From contig CAWFNX010000005.1 of the NCBI GenBank assembly GCA_963817335.1, positions 1,364,001 to 1,428,000 of the forward strand: a stretch of DNA of 64,000 bases, given 5' to 3'. The DNA is from AV40 sp963817335 (GTDB lineage Bacteria; Verrucomicrobiota; Verrucomicrobiia; Chthoniobacterales; UBA10450). The translations under genes and the position numbers were made by a program. The notes under the pieces were generated by a model. It did no database searches. It saw only the letters and a list, made by a program, of their open reading frames with translations, and was not told the DNA's origin. Positions 7,891 to 17,144 of the stretch are shown one piece after another (the first letter of the stretch is position 1; each line of letters starts with the position of its first letter).

Positions 7891-8661
7891 ATGAAAAACG
7901 GAATGTCGAAGTTGCTTCTTGTGGGAGTATTCAGTCTGGCCCTTGCCGGCTGGCTCAAAGCTGGGCCGCCAACTGAAAATGATGTGGGCGATCCGGATTC
8001 ATTTAAGCACGCTGCCAATTATCTCGGCGTAAGTAGCGGCTTCATTTATGTAAACAACTGTCCCGCGACCAGTCCAACGCCGACTCCTTCGCCCGCGCCA
8101 AACAACAACGGCACTCAGTGTTTCACGACCCAACCATGTCCCGGGAGCGACAGCTTCGATGCGTTCAACGTTGCAGCGATCGTGTTACCGAAAGACAGCA
8201 CCAAAGACATCATTTATCCGGTGTTGAATTTCTTCCACGATGTCACTTTGGAAAATACCAGCGGCTCACCGCAAGACAGCGTTTTCTTTCAATACACTGC
8301 CGACATAACCATCGAGAGCACGGTATTGAACACTCCAAGCTGCACCGATCCCAACACCGGTGATCCGTGCGGCGGGCAACTTCAGTTCCAGTTCGGTGAC
8401 AATCGGATGCGTGAAGATCGCTCGATGAATCCAGGTGACCGGGAGCGACAACATCTCAATTACACCCGCGCCGGTAATCTTGGCATCACCAAACGCTTCT
8501 TGGTGGAAAGCGGCCTTTCACAACAGCTGGTGGATAATCTCTTCCACAGCCAGATGACGATTCGCTTGAATGTCCACGTCCAGACTAGGTGCGTAAACCA
8601 AACTGCTCCTGTCCCTCCGACCACGACTATCATCGCGAATATGCGATTGTTCGGCGATTGA
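7891..8661 (+). CDS. Secreted protein with Pro-Thr linker, unknown function
   Basis: I chose ATG at 7891 because it is preceded by AAAGGAAT and opens a signal peptide (MKNGMSKLLLVGVFSLALAGWLKA). The 256-residue product then has a short low-complexity linker (SPTPTPSPAP) and a beta-rich body with paired cysteines in CFTTQPCPG and CTDPNTGDPCGG, suggesting disulfides and an extracytoplasmic place. Ser, Thr, Asn and Asp are abundant. No family was recognised. The gene is monocistronic and followed by a strong terminator. Confidence 0.6.
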   Translation: MKNGMSKLLLVGVFSLALAGWLKAGPPTENDVGDPDSFKHAANYLGVSSGFIYVNNCPATSPTPTPSPAPNNNGTQCFTTQPCPGSDSFDAFNVAAIVLPKDSTKDIIYPVLNFFHDVTLENTSGSPQDSVFFQYTADITIESTVLNTPSCTDPNTGDPCGGQLQFQFGDNRMREDRSMNPGDRERQHLNYTRAGNLGITKRFLVESGLSQQLVDNLFHSQMTIRLNVHVQTRCVNQTAPVPPTTTIIANMRLFGD

Positions 8662-8686
8662 CGGAGTATTCAGTCGAAAACTTGAT

Positions 8687-8723
8687 CCGCCGCCTTGGGA
8701 AACCTTGGCGGCGGTTTTCGTTT
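8687..8723 (+). terminator. Rho-independent terminator after the secreted protein gene
   Basis: CCGCCGCC (8687-8694) pairs with GGCGGCGG (8707-8714), followed by TTTTCGTTT. A GC-rich stem with a T-rich tail 26 bases after the stop codon is a classic intrinsic terminator. Confidence 0.85.
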
Positions 8724-8793
8724 GGTGTGATTCGGACTTGATGAACGGAAGCTGAATGCGGATGGTGCGCCTCGTTCGGTCTAATCGCTCTCT

Positions 8794-9531
8794 ATGTTAT
8801 ACGGCCAGAAGATTGTCGTCGTGATGCCGGCTTACAACGCCGCGCGCACCCTGCAAAAAACTTACGATGAAGTGATGCAGCAGGGGATCGTCGATCTGGT
8901 CATTGTGGTGGACGACGCCAGCCATGACGAAACCGCGACCATCGCGCGCACGTTGCCGAACGTGCAGCTGGAAGTGCATCCGGAGAATCGCGGGTATGGT
9001 GGAAACCAAAAAACCTGTTACCGCCTCGCGCTCGAAGCCAACGCCGACATCGTGGTCATGATTCATCCTGACTATCAGTACACGCCGCAACTTCTACCCG
9101 CGATGGCATCACTGGTGGCGAGTGGACTTTATCCGTGTGTGCTTGGGTCACGTATTCTGGGTGGTGGCGCGCTCGAAGGGGGCATGCCGTGGTGGAAATA
9201 CATTTCCAATCGCTTCCTCACTGCCGCCGAAAATTTCATGATCGGCGCCAAGCTCTCGGAATATCACACGGGTTATCGTGCGTTTGCCCGAAGCCTGTTG
9301 GAGCGCGTGCCAATCGAAAAAAACTCGAACGATTTCGTCTTCGACAATCAAATGCTGACTCAAATCGTCTGGCTCAAGTGCAAGATCGGCGAAGTCACAT
9401 GCCCGGCCAAATATATGCCCGAAATGTCCTCGATTAATTTTCGTCGAAGCGTGCGCTATGGTCTCGGCTGTTTGGGAACCGCTTTGCGGTTTCGCCTGGC
9501 GCGATGGCGATTGGCTTCGCCGCCGGTGTAA
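8794..9531 (+). CDS. Family 2 glycosyltransferase
   Basis: The 245-residue product is a single GT-A domain like polyprenyl-phosphate sugar synthases: nucleotide-binding start KIVVVMPAYNAARTL, the Asp pair in VVDDASHDET, the segment HPENRGYGGNQKT, and HPDYQYTP where a DxD metal site is expected. No C-terminal membrane helices, so it probably works at the cytoplasmic face on a lipid-linked or soluble acceptor. It overlaps or abuts the first membrane-TPR gene (start 9504 or 9534) and begins an operon with three such genes. GT2 enzymes that make lipid-phosphate sugars often supply donors to GT-C membrane transferases, which fits this arrangement as an inference. Confidence 0.88.
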   Translation: MLYGQKIVVVMPAYNAARTLQKTYDEVMQQGIVDLVIVVDDASHDETATIARTLPNVQLEVHPENRGYGGNQKTCYRLALEANADIVVMIHPDYQYTPQLLPAMASLVASGLYPCVLGSRILGGGALEGGMPWWKYISNRFLTAAENFMIGAKLSEYHTGYRAFARSLLERVPIEKNSNDFVFDNQMLTQIVWLKCKIGEVTCPAKYMPEMSSINFRRSVRYGLGCLGTALRFRLARWRLASPPV

Positions 9532-9533
9532 CG

Positions 9534-11423
9534 ATGCCGACAGCACCGGAGCTGCCAAATCACCGAGAAGATCGGCGAGTCGGAATCGGCGTCTGCGTTT
9601 TCCTGACCGTCGCGATCTGGCTGGTGTTCGGGCAAACCCTGAATCACGAGTTCATCAACTTCGATGACGATCGCTACGTGTATCAAAATGCCGAGGTCAG
9701 TCGGGGCCTGACTGTCGAAGGACTCAAATGGTTCTTAACCCACGCTCACGCGCGGCTGTGGCATCCGCTCACCACCCTAACTCACATGACGGACTGCCAG
9801 ATTTATGGATTACGGCCCGGCGGTCATCATTTCACAAATGTGGTCCTGCACACCGTCGGATCCTTGCTGCTGTTTCTCGCCCTGAGTCGGATGACTGGCT
9901 CTGTTTGGCGAAGCGCATTTGTCGCGGCCATTTTTGCGATCCACCCGATGCGAGTCGAATCCGTGGCCTGGGTGGCAGAACGCAAGGATGTGCTTAGTGG
10001 CGTATTTTTCGCGCTGACCCTCGGCGCATACACGCGTTACGCGAGAAGCCCCGGGATTTGGCGCTACATTGCGGTGTCCATCTTCCTGGTGTGCGGATTA
10101 ATGTCGAAGGCGACGTTCGTCACGGTCCCGCTGGTGTTGCTCTTGTTGGATTACTGGCCGCTCCGAAGATGGCAAGGAGCTCGCCACGGCGAGTTCGTCC
10201 ATCGGCGAACAGGGAGCGCGGAGCAAGGAGTCGTCTCAACTTCTTACCAGAGGTCGGAGATCGGAGATCAGAAAACTGCGAGAGTCTGGACAAGGCTGGT
10301 TGTTGAAAAAATTCCCCTGGTTGCGCTTTCACTTGCCGCCTCGGGCGTGACGGTTTTAGTCCAAACGGCAACGATGGCGTCGCTGCAACAATTGCCGCTG
10401 CTCCCACGCGCCAAAAACGCCGTCGTTAGCATCATCGCTTATCTGCGCCAGATGCTTTGGCCGTCCGACCTCGCGGTTTTTTATCCGCACCCACGCAATC
10501 ATATAGACATTTGGATCGTACTGGGCTCGGTGTTTCTGATCGTGGCAATCACTTTGGTCGCAGTTTTGCTCTTGCAGAAGCGTCCTTATCTCTTCGTCGG
10601 CTGGTTTTGGTATCTGATACTGCTTTTTCCGGTGCTCGGATTTTTTCAATCGGGTCTGCAAAGCCGCGCCGATCGTTTCACTTATCTTCCGCACATCGGA
10701 ATAACCATTGCAGTGACATGGACGATAGCCGACTTGGCGCCGCGGTGGCGTTATCGAATTCCCATTCTGGCCTCGACGGCGATGTGCGTGGTGATTGCGT
10801 TCGCGATTTGTGCGTGGAAACAGACAACCTACTGGCGCGACAATGTCTCGCTTTGGAGGCACGCGATAGCAGTCACTTCCCAAAATCAGGTTGCGCATCA
10901 AAACTTGGCAGCGGCTTTGTGGGCCCGCGGAGACACCGCGGAAGCCCGGGTTCAGTCCCGTACCGGAAATATAATTCACACCGAAGAGTCGGTGAAAGAT
11001 TTCCCTTTCAACATCGCTGCGCGCGATAGTTTGGGAGCGTTGCTCGTCCAAGCCGGAGATGTGCACGGCGCAATTTCCCAATGGGAGGCGAGCTTACAAA
11101 TTGACCCAAACGATGGGAACGCGTTAAACAATCTCGCCTGGATCCTGGCTACTTATCCGGATGACTCGATCCGGAACGGACCGCGGGCTGTCCAACTGGC
11201 GGAATCGGCGACGATGCTTCCCGGCGGCGACCTGCCGATCGTTCTTCGGACTTTGGCCGCGTCGTACGCGGAGAATGGCGATTTTCCACAAGCGATAACT
11301 ACGTCGCAGCGAGCGATCGACAGGGCGAGGGAGCAGGGGAACACTTCACTGGTCGAAACGCTGCGGCACGAGCTTGAACTTTATCAGGCGCAAAAACCTT
11401 ATCGTGAATCGCCCCCCAACTGA
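9534..11423 (+). CDS. TMTC-like polytopic membrane protein with C-terminal TPR repeats (paralog 1)
   Basis: The product (629 residues from ATG 9534, or 639 from 9504) has an N-terminal multi-spanning domain and C-terminal tetratricopeptide repeats. Signatures shared by the three tandem paralogs are FGQTLNHEFINFDDDRYVY, WHPLTTLTHMTDCQIYGL, GGHHFTNVVLHT, HPMRVESVAWVAERKDVLSG and LLLLDYWPLRR. The FDDD segment and periplasmic-loop acidic residues resemble GT-C transferases such as eukaryotic TMTC O-mannosyltransferases, so a sugar transfer role at the outer face of the inner membrane is inferred. TPRs appear after about residue 480 (GALLVQAGDVHGAISQWEAS, ALNNLAWILATYPDDS). After LLLLDYWPLRR there is an extra 35-40 residue insert containing a GGTCGGAGATC-type repeat (SYQRSEIGDQK), absent from paralog 2. 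Confidence 0.8.
   Translation: MPTAPELPNHREDRRVGIGVCVFLTVAIWLVFGQTLNHEFINFDDDRYVYQNAEVSRGLTVEGLKWFLTHAHARLWHPLTTLTHMTDCQIYGLRPGGHHFTNVVLHTVGSLLLFLALSRMTGSVWRSAFVAAIFAIHPMRVESVAWVAERKDVLSGVFFALTLGAYTRYARSPGIWRYIAVSIFLVCGLMSKATFVTVPLVLLLLDYWPLRRWQGARHGEFVHRRTGSAEQGVVSTSYQRSEIGDQKTARVWTRLVVEKIPLVALSLAASGVTVLVQTATMASLQQLPLLPRAKNAVVSIIAYLRQMLWPSDLAVFYPHPRNHIDIWIVLGSVFLIVAITLVAVLLLQKRPYLFVGWFWYLILLFPVLGFFQSGLQSRADRFTYLPHIGITIAVTWTIADLAPRWRYRIPILASTAMCVVIAFAICAWKQTTYWRDNVSLWRHAIAVTSQNQVAHQNLAAALWARGDTAEARVQSRTGNIIHTEESVKDFPFNIAARDSLGALLVQAGDVHGAISQWEASLQIDPNDGNALNNLAWILATYPDDSIRNGPRAVQLAESATMLPGGDLPIVLRTLAASYAENGDFPQAITTSQRAIDRAREQGNTSLVETLRHELELYQAQKPYRESPPN
10252..10275. repeat. GGTC(A/G)GAG-type simple repeat in coding sequence
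   Basis: A tandem of GGTCGGAGATC-like units inside paralog 1. Similar units lie in paralog 3 (14001-14035), gspI (26931-26946) and gspK (27985-28012), all in frame, giving RSEVG or QRSE-like peptides. Confidence 0.6.
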
Positions 11424-13395
11424 ATCCAATCTGACCCGGGGTGCCGTTTGCGGGGCGATTGTCGCCCTGATCTGGATCGTCTTTGGTCAAACCCTGACTC
11501 ATGACTTCGTCAACTACGACGACAAGACTTATGTTTATGGAAACTCGTTAGTTAGCTCGGGTCTGACCGTCCATGGAATTGGTCAGGCTTTCGTCGACAC
11601 CTACACAAAGAATTGGCACCCGCTCACGATCATTTCGCACATGATCGATTGTCAGATTTTCGGTCTCAAAGCCGGCGGCCACCACTTCACCAATGTCTTG
11701 TTTCACACGGTTGCGGTGCTGCTGCTGTTTCTGTTTTTAGCAAGAGCGGCCGGACGCTTTTGGTGTGCGGCGTTTGTCAGCGCAATCTTTGCAATCCATC
11801 CGCTTCGAGTGGAATCGGTCGCCTGGATCGCGGAGCGCAAAGATGTTCTAAGCGCGGTTTTCTTTTTCCTGACGCTCATTGCGTATGCGCGCTACGTGCG
11901 GACAGCTTCGTTAGGGCGCTATGCCGCGGTGGCGGCCCTGTTCCTCTGCGGACTGATGTCGAAAGTGATGCTTGTCACTACGCCGGCGATTTTGTTGCTT
12001 CTGGATTACTGGCCGCTTGATCGCATCCGCGATCTGAAATCGTTGTGGCGTTTGACCATTGAAAAGCTGCCCCTGATCGCGCTGTCGATCGCGTGTTCGG
12101 CGGTCACGTTCATCTTGCAGATCCGCACCGAGGAATCGGTCGGGCAACTGCCGCTTAGCTGGCGTCTCCAGAACGCGCTGGTGACTTGTGTCACTTATAT
12201 CTGGCAAATCTTTTGGCCGACTAATCTCGCGGTGTTTTATCCGCATCCGGACGATCGTCTTGCCTTTTGGCAAGTGGGACTCGCCGCGCTGTTCTTAGTC
12301 GCGGTGACCTGGACGGTCTTCGCCGTTCGCAGACGCTACCCGTATCTTCTCGTCGGCTGGCTTTGGTATTTGATCATGCTCTTGCCGGTGATCGGAATCA
12401 TCGAAGTCGGGCTTCAGGGTCATGCCGATCGCTACACTTATTTGCCGCATATAGGTCTTTGCATCGCTTTAACCTGGCTCATCGCGGATGTTTCAATCGC
12501 GATTCGGGTGCCGAAGCAAGTTGTTGGAACGGCCGCTGTCACGGTGGTCATCGTTTTCGCGACCTGCGCCTGGAAGCAAACCACCTATTGGAAAAACAGC
12601 GACTCGCTCTGGACGCACACTCTCGCTGTTACCGAGAACAATGACGTCGCCCTAACGAATTTGGGGAATGCGTTTTTGGACCGTGGTCAACTGGATGAGG
12701 CGTTATCGTACTTGCAACGCGCCCTGGCAATCCGTTCCGGGAGCAAAGATCAACATTACAATCTCAGTCTCGCAATCATTCACGACACGATCGGCAATGT
12801 TCTCGCGCGCATCGGGCGAGTGGACGAAGCGCTCGATCATTTCAGGCAAGCCGTCGATCTCCGGCCTGATTTTCCCGACGCCCATTACAATCTCGGTATG
12901 GTTTTGTTTCGAAAGGGCGATCTTGACGGCGCCATTGCTCAATGGCGAACCACCCTGTCACTTCATCCCAACGATCCCGGCACAAATACGAGTCTGGCAA
13001 ACGCGCTAGTTCAAAAAGGTTTGTTCCGCGAAGCGGTGGCTCATTATCAAGTCACGTTGCAATCGGAACCAGATTCGCAGTTACCACTCAATAATCTTGC
13101 CTGGGTCCTTTCAGCGGCTCCCGACGATTCAGTGAGAGACGGCGCTGCCGCCGTGGAACTGGCGCTCCACTTGAATCAAGTCACGCACGACGGCAATCCA
13201 TTCTTCATTCGAACTCTGGCCGCAGCCTATGCAGAAGCGGGCCAGTTCGAAAAAGCGATTGAGGTCGGCCAAACCGCTTCCGGCCTCGCACATGCTCAGG
13301 GGCAGCACGAGCTCGCCGGAAAGATTGAGGAAGAAACTGATCGATACCGGCAACATCTTCCGTTTCGCGATCCCACTTTGCCGAATGCGCAATAA
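11404..13395 (+). CDS. TMTC-like membrane-TPR protein (paralog 2)
   Basis: About 663 residues from GTG 11404, which overlaps the end of paralog 1 by 20 bases; a TTG at 11374 is a less likely start. The N-terminal membrane domain repeats the family motifs: FGQTLTHDFVNYDDKTYVYG, WHPLTIISHMIDCQIFGL, GGHHFTNVLFHT, HPLRVESVAWIAERKDVLS and LLLLDYWPLDR. It passes straight from that loop to WRLTIEKLPLIALS without the repeat insert of the sister genes, so this copy shows the ancestral loop. The C-terminal half contains three or four TPRs (ALTNLGNAFLDRGQLDEALS, IGNVLARIGRVDEALDHFRQ, AHYNLGMVLFRKGDLDGAIA). Likely an inner-membrane GT-C-like transferase with periplasmic TPR docking surface (inference). 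Confidence 0.82.
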   Translation: MNRPPTESNLTRGAVCGAIVALIWIVFGQTLTHDFVNYDDKTYVYGNSLVSSGLTVHGIGQAFVDTYTKNWHPLTIISHMIDCQIFGLKAGGHHFTNVLFHTVAVLLLFLFLARAAGRFWCAAFVSAIFAIHPLRVESVAWIAERKDVLSAVFFFLTLIAYARYVRTASLGRYAAVAALFLCGLMSKVMLVTTPAILLLLDYWPLDRIRDLKSLWRLTIEKLPLIALSIACSAVTFILQIRTEESVGQLPLSWRLQNALVTCVTYIWQIFWPTNLAVFYPHPDDRLAFWQVGLAALFLVAVTWTVFAVRRRYPYLLVGWLWYLIMLLPVIGIIEVGLQGHADRYTYLPHIGLCIALTWLIADVSIAIRVPKQVVGTAAVTVVIVFATCAWKQTTYWKNSDSLWTHTLAVTENNDVALTNLGNAFLDRGQLDEALSYLQRALAIRSGSKDQHYNLSLAIIHDTIGNVLARIGRVDEALDHFRQAVDLRPDFPDAHYNLGMVLFRKGDLDGAIAQWRTTLSLHPNDPGTNTSLANALVQKGLFREAVAHYQVTLQSEPDSQLPLNNLAWVLSAAPDDSVRDGAAAVELALHLNQVTHDGNPFFIRTLAAAYAEAGQFEKAIEVGQTASGLAHAQGQHELAGKIEEETDRYRQHLPFRDPTLPNAQ

Positions 13396-14000
13396 TCACT
13401 GGACCGTTGCCGGCATCTGCGCCGGTCTTGTCGCGCTGGTTTGGTTTGTTTTTGGCCAAACCGTTCGGTTTCCGTTCATCAACTTCGACGATCCCGAATA
13501 CGTTTACGAAGTTCCCGAGATCAATAGCGGCCTGACCCTTCATAATGTCGCCTGGGCGTTCACTCATTGGCCGTCCACGAACTGGTTCCCGCTCAAGAAC
13601 ATCTCGCACATGATCGAGTTTGCGTTGTTCGGCCTAAATCCCGGCGCATTTCACATCACAAATGTTGTTCTTCACACAGTGTCTGTGCTCTTGCTCTTTC
13701 TCTTGCTCTCGCGCATGACGGGAGCGATCTGGCGCGCGGCTTTTGTCGCCGCGATCTTTGCGATTCATCCGTTGCGCGCAGAATCCGTCGTTTGGATCGA
13801 GGAACGCAAAGATGTTCTAAGCGGCGTGTTCTTCATGCTGACCCTGGCCGCGTATATTCACTACACAAGGAAACCGTCGATCGCGCGGTATCTCGCAACG
13901 TCGGTCCTGCTTGCTGCCGGATTGCTTTCCAAACCGATGCTGGTGACAACGCCGGTGGTTCTGTTGTTGTTGGATTACTGGCCGCTGCGCAGGGCGCGGA

Positions 14001-14035
14001 GGTCAGAGGTCGGAAGTCGGACGTCAGAAAACGAA
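14001..14035. repeat. GGTCAGAGGTCGGAAGTCGG-type simple repeat inside paralog 3
   Basis: Tandem near-copies of GGTCAGAG and GGTCGGAAG encode RRSEVGSRTSEN. It occupies the same loop position as the repeat insert of paralog 1. Confidence 0.6.
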
Positions 14036-14523
14036 ACCAGCTGGCCAAATCTTATCGTGGAGAAAATTCCGCTGTTCGTGATCGCAGCGATCATCGCATT
14101 TTTCAGTTCGCGGGGAATCGCTCCGGCCCACAGCGCCGCCGATCAACTGCCGTTATTCGCCCGCGTCGGCAACGCGCTCGTGAGTTACGTCAGTTTACAT
14201 CTGGCAAATGATTTGGCCGGCCAAGCTCGGAGTCTTTTATCCGTTTCCGCAAGACGGCTTTACCAATCTGGCAACCGATTTTCGCCGCTACGCTCTTACT
14301 CGCGATTACAGTCGCGGTCTTTGCCTTGCGACATTCAAAGCCGTATCTGCTGGTTGGCTGGCTTTGGGACGTCGTGATGTTGTTGCCGGTCATCGGCATT
14401 GTTCAGATCAATCTTCAGGCTCACGCCGATCGTTACACGTATCTGCCAACCATCGGTTTATGTATCGCGGTAACGTGGCTAATCGCGGATTTTGTCGGCT
14501 CGAGACGTAATGTTGGGCGCCTG

Positions 14524-14549
14524 CCCGCCGTAGCCTTGGCGAAGGCGGG
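14524..14549. repeat. 26-bp palindromic repeat (family T) in coding sequence
   Basis: Starts CCCGCCGTAGCC and ends GCGAAGGCGGG. Read in frame it gives PAVALAKAG in paralog 3. Other family members are at 19205-19230, 26948-26973 and 34140-34166. Confidence 0.7.
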
Positions 14550-15245
14550 TTGGGCGTTGGGCGTTTGCTCTGTTGCAATCCTCATTGCATTCGCATTGAC
14601 GGCTCGCGCGCAGGTTTCTTGTTGGCGCGACAGCGAAACTCTTTGGACACACACGATCTCAGTGACCAAGGACAATTATTTTGCGCACGCGAGCTTGGCC
14701 GATCTCTTGATGCGTCGCGGTCGGGTCAATGAAGCAATCGAACATTCGCAGGAAGCGTTACGAATTCGTCCGTACGACGCCAACGCGCAAAATAATCTTG
14801 GTCTGGCGCTGTTGCAGATGGGAGATACGAAAGGCGCGGCCGCGCATTTGGAAAAGGCTCTGAAAATCGATCCCGGTCTGATGAATGCGGAGGTAAATTT
14901 GGCCTGGGTCCTCGCGACTTCGTCCGACGATTCACTGCGCAACGGCGCCCGCGCAGTCCAGCTCGCCGAAGACGTCGCCAGCCGAGCGGGTCATCCGAAC
15001 GCGATCGTGCTCCGGACATTGGCCGCGACGTACGCGAAGTTGGCCGCTTCAATGACGCGATCGCAGCCGCCCAACAAGCGTATCGAAATTGCGCGAGCAA
15101 CCGACAATGAAGGTTTAATCTCGGATCTTGAAAAAAACATCGCTGCGTACCAGTCAAATCAACCAATCCGTAGCAAGCCATGACCAAACGTTTGGCTCTA
15201 TAATGGAATTAGGGCGAAAAATTTCGTAGAGTCCTCGTTAGGTCT

Positions 15246-15644
15246 ATGAGACGACTAATGTTTTACCTAGTCCTCGGGTGCATTCTCGGTGTTGCATCCG
15301 CAGTCACCGGTGTGCAGTCATTTTCCTGGAGCTCAAGGAACGGAACAGTTATTAGGTCTGTCACATCTTGGCATGGCTACTGGCGCCTGCTCCCGCTCCT
15401 TTATGCTGCATTGTACGGAACGATGTTTTACGTCGTCTACCGACGCTTACCGCTCGCATGGACACTCGGTTGGGTAGGCGTCATTGCTAGCGCAGCAGCG
15501 TTCATAGCGGGAGCGTGGATCGGTCTTATTCGTCAGCCGTATGGCTGGGTCGGTGCTATCGCCGCTACGGTCGGTGGTATTATCGTAGCTGTGTACTGGG
15601 GAAGTCGCTGGAACCAGCAGAGGAGTTACTTCATCAACGATTGA
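15246..15644 (+). CDS. Small polytopic membrane protein of unknown function
   Basis: The 132-residue product has four apparent hydrophobic segments (about residues 4-24, 48-66, 72-94 and 100-118) and no recognised motif. The first could be an uncleaved anchor. The basic tail SRWNQQRSYFIND would be cytoplasmic by the positive-inside rule. Base composition looks slightly more AT-rich and less codon-biased than its neighbours, which may hint at recent acquisition. It follows the membrane-TPR array by about 60 bases but need not share its transcript. Function unknown. Confidence 0.55.
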   Translation: MRRLMFYLVLGCILGVASAVTGVQSFSWSSRNGTVIRSVTSWHGYWRLLPLLYAALYGTMFYVVYRRLPLAWTLGWVGVIASAAAFIAGAWIGLIRQPYGWVGAIAATVGGIIVAVYWGSRWNQQRSYFIND

Positions 15645-15695
15645 GCGCGACTAGACCCAGCCAAATGGTGAAGCTAACGGTCCCATTGCGGACAA

Positions 15696-17060
15696 CTACG
15701 CGATCCAGATTGTTTTAGCGTTCATGAATTCGCGGATGCCTGCGGCGCCGAGCTCGCGGCCGAAGCCGGAACGTTTGATCCCGCCAAACGGCAATCGCGG
15801 ATCGGACGCGACCATGGAATTGATGAACACCATTCCGCTTTGAAGTTCTGACGCGAAAAGTTCCTGTTCGGTCGGCTCGTTCGTCCACGCGCTCGCTCCG
15901 AGGCCAAACGTGCTGTCATTAGCTAGCTCGATCGCTTCCTCGGCGTTACGAACTCGAAGAACCGCGGCGACCGGGCCGAAAACTTCTTCCCGAAATGCCG
16001 GCGCTTCGCGCGGGACATCGACCAGCACGGTCGGCTCATAAAAGAATCCGGGACCAGCGATTCGATTTCCGCCGGTCACGCATTTCGCGCCCATCGCGAT
16101 CGATTTCTGGACCTGGTCATGAACGCCTTTCAGAATGTGGTCGTTGGCCAGCGGACCGATCTCGGTTGTTTCATCGAAGGGATCGCCAACTTTGAGCGAT
16201 CGCATTTGCTCGACGAACTGATCGACAAACTTGTCGTAAATCTTGTCCACGACAAAAAATCGCTTTGCCGCAATGCACGATTGGCCGGTGTTCTGCGTCC
16301 GCGCTTTGACCGCTGTTTTGACCGCGAGTTCGAAATCGGCGCTCGTCATGACGATGAACGGATCACTGCCGCCGAGTTCCAGCACGCTTTTCTTAATCTC
16401 GCGCGCTGCAACGCTGCTCACGGCGCTACCGGCTCTTTCACTGCCGGTCAGCGTCACGGCCTTGATTCGTGGATCGACAATCAGTCTTTCTGCCTGTTCG
16501 GCTTCGATCAGCAAGGTTTGAAAGATTCCGTCGTCGAATCCGGCGCGACAGAAAAGTTGTTCGATCGCCAGCGCGCATTGCGGAACGTTGGCGGCGTGTT
16601 TGAGAATCCCGACGTTGCCGGCCATCAATGCCGGCGCCGCGAAACGAAATACCTGCCAGAACGGAAAATTCCACGGCATGATCGCGAGCACAGGCCCCAT
16701 CGGTTCGTAATGAAGGTAGGAACGGCGGGCGGCGGTCTGCGCGGCCTCGTCTTCGAGAAAGCGCTCGGCGTTTTCTGAGTAATAGCGGCAACCAAGCGCG
16801 CATTTTTCGATCTCGGCGACGCTGTCGCGAAATAATTTTCCCATTTCGAGGGTGATGGTGCGCGCGAGGTCCTTTTTTTCCTGCTCGAGGAGTCCCGCGA
16901 CGGCGGTCATCAATTGCGCGCGGCTTGGAAACGGCTCGCGGCGATGTTTTTCGAATGCAGCCACGGCTTGTCGCAGCGCTTTTTCAATTTCGACGTCGTT
17001 GTGAGGTTGGAATTCCTTCAGCTTTTCGCCGGTGGCCGGATTAATCGACGCGATTGCCAT
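15696..17060 (-). CDS. NAD(P)-dependent succinate-semialdehyde dehydrogenase-like
   Basis: A 454-residue aldehyde dehydrogenase of the Sad/YneI/GabD group, oxidising succinic semialdehyde to succinate in GABA and amine breakdown, by family assignment. Key residues are visible: Asn131 in MPWNFP, Glu228 in LELGGSDPF, and the nucleophile Cys262 in NTGQSCIAAKRF; the end has LPFGGIKRSGFGRELG as in this subgroup. Cofactor preference cannot be fixed by eye. The start MAIASINPATGEKL fits the family N-terminus. Cytoplasmic. A family S repeat lies just upstream, between this gene and the divergent-appearing stop of the osmoprotectant transporter gene; both are on the minus strand. Confidence 0.88.
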   Translation of the reverse strand: MAIASINPATGEKLKEFQPHNDVEIEKALRQAVAAFEKHRREPFPSRAQLMTAVAGLLEQEKKDLARTITLEMGKLFRDSVAEIEKCALGCRYYSENAERFLEDEAAQTAARRSYLHYEPMGPVLAIMPWNFPFWQVFRFAAPALMAGNVGILKHAANVPQCALAIEQLFCRAGFDDGIFQTLLIEAEQAERLIVDPRIKAVTLTGSERAGSAVSSVAAREIKKSVLELGGSDPFIVMTSADFELAVKTAVKARTQNTGQSCIAAKRFFVVDKIYDKFVDQFVEQMRSLKVGDPFDETTEIGPLANDHILKGVHDQVQKSIAMGAKCVTGGNRIAGPGFFYEPTVLVDVPREAPAFREEVFGPVAAVLRVRNAEEAIELANDSTFGLGASAWTNEPTEQELFASELQSGMVFINSMVASDPRLPFGGIKRSGFGRELGAAGIREFMNAKTIWIA

Positions 17061-17067
17061 ACAATTA

Positions 17068-17144
17068 CTGTAGCGGCGGTCTCCGACCGTCGCATAATTT
17101 TTCTGCTCGCAATCAAGATCGACGCTCAGAGAGCGCCGCTACAG
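17068..17144. repeat. Palindromic repeat (family S), full copy
   Basis: Runs from CTGTAGCGGCGGTC to GAGCGCCGCTACAG. Its right end supplies the TAG stop codon of the upstream osmoprotectant transporter gene (17139-17141). Confidence 0.8.

Larger units (their letters stand above)
13385..15183 (+). pseudogene. TMTC-like membrane-TPR protein (paralog 3), two +1 frameshifts
   Basis: ATG 13385 overlaps the end of paralog 2 by 11 bases. The first frame carries the family motifs (FGQTVRFPFINFDDPEYVY, GAFHITNVVLHT, HPLRAESVVWIEERKDVLSG, LLLLDYWPLRR) and breaks near 14195-14200, where an extra T in AGTTTACATCTGG destroys the reading YIWQMIWPAKLGVFYPFPQDG. A second extra T near 14256-14262 (GGCTTTACC) shifts again before LPIWQPIFAATLLLA. 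The third frame then runs intact through LVGWLWDVVMLLPVIGIVQ, HADRYTYLP and two TPRs to 15183. Both breaks are in TTT runs, so base-call errors are a real alternative to gene decay. The cytoplasmic-loop insert RSEVGSRTSEN comes from a simple repeat, and PAVALAKAG from a palindromic repeat at 14524-14549. Confidence 0.75.
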
